Shown: positions 55,803 to 64,000 of the stretch, one piece after another
Position numbering within the stretch: the stretch's first letter is position 1
Layout: each line of letters starts with the position of its first letter
Origin: Phlegmacium glaucopus
Taxonomy: Eukaryota; Basidiomycota; Agaricomycetes; Agaricales; Cortinariaceae
NCBI GenBank assembly: GCA_015039465.1
Contig: MU130224.1
Span: 581,561-645,560, forward strand
DNA length: 64,000 nt
Reading direction: 5' to 3'
Notes under the pieces: generated by a model
What the model was told of the DNA's origin: nothing
Seen by the model: the letters and a program-made list of their open reading frames with translations, nothing else
The model's database searches: none
Program-made: the position numbers and the translations under genes

Positions 55803-58800
55803 ATGAAGCGCATTTTTAAGAAATTTGTCAAGTCTAAGAAACAAAAATATTCATCTCTGACCGTCAACGATGCTCTGGATACAAGCTCGACATCGACAAT
55901 CGAAACAAGCACCGCTGTTCCCATGCCATCCATTCTCGCTAGCACTGCGACCGCAAGCACACAAGTTATTGAAGTCGCTGGCGCTACCGTGAGCGTTTCA
56001 ACTTCACTCATCGCATCCTTAAATATTTAACCATCGTCATCCATCAGACCGCCCATGTCTCTACTTCGGTTTCCGCTCTGGCGACCAATCCTGTAAGCGT
56101 TCCAGACGCTGGCGTTAATGTGAGTGTTCAACTTAGCCCATCCATTATTCCTCAATCATCATCGTCGATCAGACTACCCATGAAGTCCAAGTCTCCGCGT
56201 CGACCTTGGGATCCACGGAATCGGAAGAAAATCCTTCAGTGAGTTGCTTACACCATGTGTTTTCGGCTTTCGCTAATGATCAGCAGGTTCAACAAACTGT
56301 GTTGGGTCCCTTTGCGAATGCCCAGAATATCCTCATCGTTGGCGGCACTTTCGTAAGTCATCCATCCTCGTAAGTTGTGTATATGATTTAGCACTGATTG
56401 TATCTACAGAACAATGTCAATATACTCCCTGCCAATACTAGTGCGAAGCAGATAAATATCCCTGTAACCCAAAAACCCAACCCCAGCCCAATCTTTACTG
56501 GACGGCAGGGTGTACTCGATAAACTTGGGAAGATTTTTGCTCGTCTTGCTAGTAGACTGATGTCAAGGTGCTCTTGTCTCCTTTGGGGATTGGGCGGGAT
56601 TGGAAAGACCCAGATTTGTCTCAAGTTCATACAAATGTTTGACAAGTAAGTTTCTTACTCTGCCATTCACAACAATGGATTCATATCTTGATAGTTTTTC
56701 ACATGTCTTCTGGGTTGATGCCTCCTCTCAGGAGAGCATGGAAATGTCTCTCAAGGGAATATCTAGCCTTCCTGCTGCACATGCTTCTGGTGTGAGTAGC
56801 TCAGTTGAGTCTGTCCTCCAGTGGATATCTTGCATTCAAGAGGAATGGTTGATGGTGTTTGATAATGCTGATGATCCTGCTCCTGAGGATGTGGCCAAGT
56901 TCTTTCCCTCAGGTGACAGAGGTAATATTCTCATTACTAGCAGAAACAGATCCATGGGAAGGGTCATATCATTTGAGAACAGCATTGAGATCACTGAGAT
57001 GGAGGAAGCAGATGCTATAACTCTACTTCTCAAAGCTAGCTGTTTGAATCCAGTCAAGCATGTAGAGACTGCTAGAAAGATTGTGACTGAGCTTGGCTGC
57101 ATTCCTCTGGCTGTTAATCATGCTGGTGCATATATTGAAGCTGGCAAATGTGATATCAATAGATATCTGAGACAATTCTCTTTACATCGTCAGACTCTGA
57201 TGTCAGATGTTACATTCAGAGGAGCATCAAATTATGATCGAACAGTGTATGGGACTTGGGATTTATCTTTTAAAGAAATAGAAAAGAGAGCTTGGGGACA
57301 ATCCTCTGTGGGAAATGCACAAGCAGCCCAAGCTGCAATCCTCATTCTTCAAATATGTGCATTCTATCACCATAGTAATATTTCTGAAGACATTTTCCAA
57401 TCTGCTGCTGAGGAGGCAGTGAATCATTTTGATAGTGACATAGCTGAAAAGTTGCCTTATGCAGTCACTTTACTAGATCATACTTTGCTTGGCTTGGACA
57501 ATGATGGTCACTGGGATGAGTTTCTCTTTGGACAAGGGATTAGTATGCTTCTCTCTTTCTCCTTGATGAAAAGAGGACAATCATCTAAAGTATTTTCTGT
57601 TCATCCTCTGGTGCACTACTGGAGCCGGGAGAGGATGTCAAAATATGAGCAGAAAAGAATGTGTGAGATGGGAGGCATAATTTTGTCCTGTGCAATTGCA
57701 TGGAGATTTCGAAGTCAAGATTATGCACTACGACAGTTAATTTTTCCACATATGAAGGCAAATGAGCTATATGGAGGGCAGATAGGACTTATCAAGCAGT
57801 ACTATAATGATAAATGGGCCAATTTTGCACTGGTCATGAGGGAGAATGGGGACTGGGATAATGCAGAGCAGCTGCAGGTTCAAGTGATGGACATGAGGAA
57901 GAAACTGCTTGGTGCAGAACATCTAAACACCCTCATCAGTATGGATGAGCTAGCAGGCACATACAGGCATCAGGGAAGATTGAATGAGGCAGAACAGCTG
58001 CAAGTTCAAGTCATGGACATGATGAAAAAGCTGCTTGGTGCAGAACATCTAACCACTCTCAAAAGTATGACAAATCTAGCAATCACATACAGCTATCAGG
58101 GAAGGTGGAATGAGGCAGAACAGCTGCAGGTTCAAGCTCTGGACATGAGCAAGAACCTGCTGGGTGCAGAACATCCAAACACCCTCCACAGTATGGAAAA
58201 TCTAGGAAGCACATACAAGGATCAGGGAAGGTGGAATGAGGCAGAGCAGCTGCAGGTTCAAGTTATGGAGATGAAGAAGAAGGTGCTTGGTGCAGAACAT
58301 CCAGGCACCCTCAACAGTGTGGCACTTCTAGCAAACATATACAGCGCTCAGGGAAAGTGGAATGAGGCAGAGCAGCTGCAGGTTCAAGTTATGGATATGG
58401 AGAAGCTGCTTGATGCAGAACATCCAGACAGCCTCATTGTTATGGCAAATATAGCAAGCATATATGGTGATCAGGGAAGGTGGCATGAGGCAGAACAGCT
58501 GCATGTTCAAGTTATGGACATAACAAAGAAACACCTTGGTGCAGAACATCCAGACACCCTCAAGAGTATGGAAAGTCTAGCAAGCACTTACAGTCATCAG
58601 GGAAGGTACAATGAGGCAGAGAAGTTGCAGGTTCAATATATGAACATAAAGAAGAAGCTGCTTGGTGCAGAACATCCAGACACCCTCAAGAGTATGGCAA
58701 ATCTAGCAAATACATACAGTGATCAGGGAAGGTGGAATGAGGCAGAGCAGCTGCATGTTCAAGTTATGGACATAAGGAAGAAGCTCCTTGGTGCAGAACA

Positions 58801-59680
58801 TCCAGACACCCTCAAGAGTATGGGAAATCTAGCAATCACATTCAGTGATCAGGGAAGGTGGAATGAGGCAGAGCAGCTGAAGGTTCAAGTTCTGGACATG
58901 ATGAAGAAGCTGCTTGGTGAAGAACATCCAAACACTCTCATAAGTATGATAAATCTAGCAAGCACATACAGTGACCAGGGAAGGTGGGATGAGGCAGAGC
59001 AGCTAAATGTTCAAGTTACAGACATGATGAAGAAGCAGCTTAGTGCAGAACATCCAAACACCCTCATTGCTATGGCAAATCTAGCAAGCATATACAGTCA
59101 TCAGGGAAGGTGGAATGAGGCAGAGCAGCTGCATGTTCAAATTATGGACATAAGGAAGAAACTGCTTGGTGCAGAACATCCAGACACCCTCAAGAGTATG
59201 GGAAGTCTAGCAAACACTTACAGTCATCAGGGAAGGTGCAATGAGGCAGAGCAGTTGCAGGGTCAAGTTATGGATATGATGAAGAAGCTACTTAGTGCAG
59301 AACATCCAAACACCCTTAGGAGTATGGCAAATCTAGCAAGCACATACTATGCTCAAGAAAGGTGGAATGAGGCAGAGCAGCTGCAGGTTCAAGTTATGGA
59401 CATGAGGAAGAAGCTGCTTGGTGCAGAACATCCAGACACCCTCAAGAGTATGGGAAATTTAGCAAGCACTTACAGGAATCAAGGCAGGTGGAATGAGGCA
59501 GAGCAGTTGCATGGTCAAGTTATGGACATGATGACAAAGCTGCTTGGTGAAGAACACCCAGACACCCTCATTAGTATGGCAAATCTAGCAACAACATACC
59601 ATTGTCAGGGAAGGCAGATTGAGGCAGAGCAGCTGGAGCTTAAACTCATGAATATAAATAAGGGAAAAGAAAGAGAGTGA
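55803..59680 (+). CDS. NLR-3: NB-ARC / TPR STAND receptor, 16 TPR units
   Basis: Six exons: 55803-55988, 56048-56119, 56173-56238, 56287-56352, 56410-56645, 56695-59680, all phases consistent. The N-terminus MKRIFKKFVKSKKQKYSSL is basic and Ser-rich. Exon 4 gives VLGPFANAQNILIVGGTF, a short motif seen before NB-ARC in many mushroom STAND proteins. Then FTGRQGVLDKLGKIF, P-loop GLGGIGKTQ, Walker B-like LMVFDNADD, ILITSRNRSMG, CIPLAVNHAGAY and HPLVHYW. The repeat part is sixteen units of about 42 aa; unit 5 is one residue short (MDMEKLL). It ends MNINKGKERE and TGA. No lesion is seen, so this is the best candidate for a working receptor of the inverted pair. Confidence 0.95.
57820..59640 (+). 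repeat. TPR-coding tandem repeat of NLR-3
   Basis: Sixteen units of 126 nt (one of 123) with consensus MANLASTYSDQGRWNEAEQL then QVQVMDMRKKLLGAEHPDTL. Most variation is at the residue after AEQL, in the MDMRKK segment and in the helix-start residues (LANTYSH, LASIYGD, and similar). Confidence 0.93.
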
Positions 59681-60104
59681 GGAGGACTAATCATGAAAGT
59701 ATAAAAGGGTTTGTACTCTACTTTACTTACTTTCAATTGCACTATGCCTTGGAACAAAAGAATTAGATTTCAAATTTTAGCATAAAACCAAAGACACAGA
59801 ACATAGTCACTCTGTTGAAATAAAAATAGTGATTTACACATATTGTTTGACCTCAGTAGGCTTGTGAGGCCAACAGATAGGTAAGTACAACAATAACTAT
59901 ATACTCAATAAGGTACACTATAAAGAAAACAATTAAAGCACTTGAAATGGAAAGCTCGGCACATTGTACATGCTCTCACAAACTCCAGAACTCCAACACT
60001 TCATTTGAACTCTAATAGGGACCGTCAAAGTTGACCGTATTCATATTCATATTCGTATTTGACCGCGTTATATAATATAATTTAAAGTCCAACACGCGGC
60101 CTGC
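59681..60104. other. NLR-3 3' flank and possible left end of a PIF element
   Basis: No gene. At 60017 GGGACCGTCAAAGTTGACCG begins sequence that could be the left end of the PIF/Harbinger element. A matching right end was not found. Confidence 0.4.
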
Positions 60105-61442
60105 GTGTCACATCGGATTTGTGGTGGCACTTCGCTCGGGTTCACTATGCCCTCACAAACAGTCCACGAACAACTCCTTAATGACTATGTCATGTCCATG
60201 ATGTTTAGACAATTATTTACCCCTCCCAAAAGAAGGACAATCGAGCATATGCGGCAAGAATCTATGCTTGATTTGGATTCCCTCATTGCAATACTTAGTT
60301 CTCGTTATCCTAATGGTCAACACCGCGTTCCCAAGGCTGGAAACCTTCATTTAGCATGGGAGTATGCCCAGAATCCTTCAGATCATCATCGTTTCATAAA
60401 CATGCTGCGTGTAACTCCACTGGTTTTTCAAACAATCCTTAATCTCATTGAAGAACATCCTGTATTCACCAATCACTCCAACAACGCACAGACTCCAGTT
60501 GAACAGCAGCTGGCAGTGACACTTTACCGCATGGGAAGATGTGGAAATGGAGCCTCTCTTGAAGATATATCACGTATGGCAGGGTGTTCCGAAGGATCTG
60601 TCGAAAATTATACGAACCGATGCTTTACTGCAATTGAGTCCCTCCATGACTTATTTGTACGAAGGCTAACATCTGCTGAAAAAGAGGTTGAGAAGAAATG
60701 GATGGATGAACATCTAGGATTTTGAGGAAAATAGCGTGAGGGCTGGGTAATGTATGATGGAACAATTGTTGTGTTATATAAAAAGCCAGGGCTAAATGGT
60801 GATGCACATTATACACGGAAAGGCAATTATGGCCTTAATGCTCAAGTAATTTTCCCTTAAATTTCAAGTTCTTTGTTTTAATTTAAGTTTTAGATTGGAA
60901 ATGTCCCTTCAAATCTACGCATTGTCGACTATTCTCATGGCATGACAGGTTCTGCTCATGATGCTGCTGCTTTTGAACACACCACCGCTGCAAAATATCC
61001 AAATTGGTTTTTTGCTGATGATGAGTTTGCATGGGCTGATTCTACCTATGGAGTTAACTCCAGGACCATTCCCGTCCACAAACAACCTGCCTCTCTTGAT
61101 CCCGCCAATGCCCTTTTCGATAAAATTGTAGCTCACTTACGTGTTCGTTCAGAGCATTGCATGGGGGCTCTTAAAGGTCGATTTCAATGCCTTCGTGGAC
61201 TACATTTGACAATCAATTCAAAGAGAGAACACAACATGGCATGCAGATGGATTACAATTGCAATCATCCTCCATAATCTTATCATTGATGTTGAGGGTCA
61301 TACATTTGCTGCCTACTTTGCTCAGGATCATGGCCAAGCTGAAGAAGAGGAGGATCGTGGTCAAGTTCATGAACCACTAGGAGCAATACAAAACTCAGAA
61401 GCTAAGCGGGTGGAGCTTGTGGCTGAACTAATGGCATTTTGA
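60105..61442 (+). pseudogene. PIF/Harbinger transposase (DDE_Tnp_4 type), two nonsense codons
   Basis: Exon 1 runs from about 60105 to 60845. It has an N-terminal helical part, QQLAVTLYRMGRCGNGASLE, DISRMAGCSEGSVENYTNRC (helix-turn-helix-like), then the DDE start GWVMYDGTIVVLYKKPGLNG. An intron at 60846-60893 precedes IGNVPSNLRIVDYSHGMTGS, AHDAAAFEHT, FFADDEFAWADSTYGVNSRT, RVRSEHCMGALKGRFQCLRG and CRWITIAIILHNLI. The D, D, E residues appear present. TGA at 60723-60725 and TAG at 60732-60734 fall inside what should read FRG-x-WREGW, so it is dead by two point mutations. Confidence 0.88.
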
Positions 61443-61535
61443 GAAATGTAGACTAGGAATTATGGGTATAACTATGACAGAACAAAAATTAAAATTCTAA
61501 AGAGGCATCTTTAAAATGAATTAGAATTGAATTCA

Positions 61536-61905
61536 TTAGGATGAAGCATAAAAAGCATCATCATCCCAGTCAGGGGAAACATAATGAGTCTTCTGACACT
61601 TTGGAGCAGGCTCAGAACCACCCTCCGGCTTCCTAACCTGTTCAAGATACTCTTCCTTGGTCTATATATCAAGCTTAAACTCTTCAAGAAGTTGCCCTCG
61701 CTTTTGGATGTTGAGCTTTGCCAGATTTTCTTCACTCCACTTCTGGTTATTTTTACTAAACAAGTAGTCAGGATTTGCTGCTGAATTAAATTTAAAACAT
61801 ACTCATGAAGTTCAACCAAAGTGTCAAGAAGTGAACGCTTCTGTGGTACCTTCTGAATAGAAAGACGAGCCTTCTCAATTGCCTCCTGAGAGACGGTGGA
61901 TGGCT
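61536..61905 (-). pseudogene. Degenerate ORF convergent with the transposase
   Basis: The minus strand reads AIEKARLSIQKVPQKRSLLD, TLVELHEYVLNLI, then, one frame over, AANPDYLFSKNNQKWSEENL, AKLNIQKRGQLLEEFKLDI, stop (TAG), and TKEEYLEQVRKPEGGSEPAP with CQKTHYVSPDWDDDAFYASS. It is clearly an old protein, broken by a frameshift and one stop. PIF elements often carry a second (Myb-like) ORF, but that motif is not visible, so the identity is open. The 5' part is cut by R2. Confidence 0.55.
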
Positions 61906-61914
61906 TTGGGATCC

Positions 61915-62165
61915 GGTGATAGGATCCATATAGCCTCTAGGTTCGTAAACTGGTTATTTTTGCGATTTAACAACTTCGCAGTATACGCGGATGCCTCGCG
62001 GGTACCAACTTCACTCGCACTCTCATTCGCGGTTGTCGCACATCCTTCGCACATCACACAACATGATATAGGCCTCGCATAACCTTCGCACATCACTCCT
62101 ACGACCTTCGTAACTATCCAACGCACCCCCGTTCCTCTTCGCACTTCATACTTCGACGTATCTTC
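61915..62165 (+). repeat. R2 repeat fragment
   Basis: It is highly similar to 13130-13370, and Gypsy-2 interrupts it after GACGTATCTTC. Confidence 0.8.
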
Positions 62166-64000
62166 TGTTATGAATATCTGGTATACGCATATTTTCATTC
62201 GTCCCCTTCCTTTTCCTCTCTCCCCTTTCATAACGCTACCCTTTCATTCCCCTTCTGTTCCCCTGTACCCTTTCCCCTTTGCCCTCTTTGTACTATATAT
62301 AGTTATCGTTCCCACTTCTCTTATCTCTGACTCGTACCGACTCATATCTCTGACACGGACCATCCCCTTATCTTTGACTCGACCTCTTAGTATATAAGAG
62401 CTATACCCATAGCCATGGATCCTTAGTTTAGACCTTTGTAACACTACGGTTCTAATCTATCCTGCTTGCACAGAATCCGCCGTCCTCAGTCTAAGACTTA
62501 CTTGAACACGATTGCAGTTGTACTAAGTCCCTAGTTACTTGGTCTATCGGCCCAGCACCGAACGCGAGTGCAAGCTTATAGTCGCCGTAACAAAAGGTCT
62601 AAACTACTCTTGCGTCCGCTTCTCTAAGCGCAGACGAACCCTACCTTCTGGAGCCCAACGAAACACGCACTAGCCAAACAAACTAGCAGTCACTTGGATC
62701 ATCCTTGTGACCCGAACTCGTGTGATTGCCTATATCAACGGAGTCATAAGAAGATCGTGTGGTCGCCAATACCAACGGATCTCAAAGAGATAATACACCA
62801 CGACGTCAAAGGGCAAATACCAAGCCCCTAGAGAGTCATCAGAAGAAGAAGAAAATACAACCGGAAGCAGTCAATACGACACTGACAACGAAGAACCTCT
62901 CGAAGAAAAACTTCCCGAGCCAGGACGCATGAGCCACAGCTCTACAACACAACCAAGACAAGAACGAGTAGGAAGAAACCCTCGAACAACTGCAACAGAC
63001 CAACCAGTCCCTCAGACACCGACAACTCCTCAACCAACTACTACAGGAAAAGTCAAAACTCCAGTATACACACCACCCGTTGCTCCCTCCCCATTCCAAA
63101 CACCTGCCCCATTACCATCCACCTCCTTTGGACCCGAAACACCCGTTCAACAGCCAAAACCCGATTGGGATATAACTAGCGACCACGAAGACAACAACGA
63201 CAAAATGTCAAAAGAAGTACGCATCAACCCCCCGCAGCCATACCATGGAGATCGAGACGGACTCCTATCCTTCCTCCAGGACTGTCGAGTATACCTCTCT
63301 CTCAATGACTCAATCTATAACTCCGAAGCCAAACAAATCATCTTTATCCTCTCATTCCTCACTGGCGGAACTGCTAAAATCTGGAAAGAAGCCTTCCTCG
63401 ACGAATGTCTCGCCACCACACCCCCAGACTTTGGAACATATGCCGGTTTCATCAAAAAACTCAAAGAAGCATTCTTAGCCGCCGACGCCGAAGGAGAAGC
63501 CAGAGCCCAACTACGCCAACTCAGACAAGGAACCAACTCAGTAGACGATTACATCGCACAATTCAGAATCCTCGCGGGAAGATCCAAGATCAAAGACGAC
63601 AAAACTCTTATCGACTATTTCTCAGAAGGGATTCACACCTCTCTTTTACAGAAAATCTATGGACTCGAAAACCCCCCTACAGCCATCAAAGATTGGTACG
63701 CTAAAGCCTCTCGATTCGACCTTCAATACAAACGATGCAAGGAAATAACTCAGCGAAAAACCGGAAGCACCCCCCAAGCCAAGAAAACTTACCCTGCGCC
63801 ACGCTATGTTAATCATCATCATGATCCCAATGCTATGGATATCGACACAACCGAGATCGATCGCCTCACCATAGAAGAACGCGAACAACACATGAAAGAA
63901 CGAAGATGCTTCCATTGCCACAAAATAGGACATTTCGCCCGAGAATGCCGAGCCAAACTGTATCAAACTTGAACACAAGTTCCACAACAAAACGAACCTT
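62166..64000 (+). mobile_element. Gypsy-2: LTR, leader and gag, continues past the window
   Basis: It starts TGTTATGAATATCTGG like Gypsy-1. TATA (AGTATATAAGAGC) is at about 62390. Leader and gag are closely similar to Gypsy-1. Pol would lie beyond 64000. Confidence 0.87.
62929..63972 (+). CDS. Gypsy-2 gag polyprotein (capsid and CCHC knuckle)
   Basis: Opens MSHSSTTQPRQERVGRNPRT. It has a Pro/Thr-rich N-terminus, the gag core WKEAFLDECL...DDYIAQFRILAGRS, QRKTGSTPQ (Arg where Gypsy-1 has TGA), and the knuckle RRCFHCHKIGHFARECR. It is 347 aa. The stop at 63970 comes soon after the knuckle, about where Gypsy-1 still reads on, so the 3' end of this gag is probably frameshifted. It packages element RNA in the cytoplasm. 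Confidence 0.88.
   Translation: MSHSSTTQPRQERVGRNPRTTATDQPVPQTPTTPQPTTTGKVKTPVYTPPVAPSPFQTPAPLPSTSFGPETPVQQPKPDWDITSDHEDNNDKMSKEVRINPPQPYHGDRDGLLSFLQDCRVYLSLNDSIYNSEAKQIIFILSFLTGGTAKIWKEAFLDECLATTPPDFGTYAGFIKKLKEAFLAADAEGEARAQLRQLRQGTNSVDDYIAQFRILAGRSKIKDDKTLIDYFSEGIHTSLLQKIYGLENPPTAIKDWYAKASRFDLQYKRCKEITQRKTGSTPQAKKTYPAPRYVNHHHDPNAMDIDTTEIDRLTIEEREQHMKERRCFHCHKIGHFARECRAKLYQT

Larger units (their letters stand above)
53760..59680. repeat. Right arm of large inverted duplication
   Basis: Mirror of 44894-50700, carrying NLR-3 and the second TRL1 pseudogene. About 400 nt present in the left arm (49855-50280, end of the phosphodiesterase) are missing here, as are parts of the ligase-domain exon. 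Confidence 0.85.

Overview
The window reads as a repeat-rich stretch of a filamentous basidiomycete (Agaricomycete) genome. The signs are many spliceosomal introns of about 48-60 nt, NB-ARC/TPR STAND proteins of the mushroom type, a DUF6533 seven-helix protein, a fungal-type tRNA ligase pseudogene, and abundant Gypsy, hAT, Tc1/mariner-like and PIF/Harbinger debris. No prokaryotic features, tRNAs, rRNAs or CRISPR arrays were found.

Layout. (1) 0-2.7 kb: an NB-ARC/TPR receptor gene (NLR-1) whose 5' exons lie outside the window. (2) 2.7-18 kb: a transposon graveyard with a DDE transposase remnant, nested hAT/Tc1-like non-autonomous elements, a Gypsy element with in-frame TGA stops, long LTRs (called R1 and R2 here) and hairpin repeats. 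(3) 18.4-31.7 kb: a gene island with an Mdm35 pseudogene, YKT6 (v-SNARE), an F-box-like protein, a Ctr copper transporter directly followed by a ferric/cupric reductase, a BTB protein with one frameshift, a possible serine-rich gene, a partial duplication of the reductase tail, a second Mdm35 pseudogene and a PLAC8 protein. (4) 32-44.7 kb: a second transposon nest, including a 4.4-kb element with other elements inside it. (5) 44.9-59.7 kb: a large diverged inverted duplication. Its outer ends are NLR-2 (minus) and NLR-3 (plus). Each arm also carries a decayed copy of the 3' part of the tRNA ligase gene TRL1. The roughly 3-kb spacer holds a DUF6533 membrane-protein gene. (6) 59.7-64 kb: a broken PIF/Harbinger transposase, an R2 fragment, and the LTR and gag of a second Gypsy copy running off the end.

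How parts relate. The three NLR genes share splice positions, NB-ARC motifs and a 42-residue TPR unit. The TPR units are more alike within a gene than between genes, as expected for homogenising, fast-evolving recognition arrays. The Ctr and reductase genes form a plausible copper-uptake pair (reduce, then import). Two sets of host genes (reductase tail plus flank, Mdm35) have been copied within the island as broken fragments.

The most unusual signal is in the DNA transposons. At least three pairs of elements share ends and/or internal sequence but carry different subterminal arrays of short, partly palindromic units (for example CTGATCAG, CCACTGGA, CCTGAGG, GGCTGGCC, AACTGGTTA, GACTGGTC). 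This looks like element families that repeatedly change their presumed protein-binding arrays. All assignments rest on reading the sequence by eye; no alignment or database search was run.
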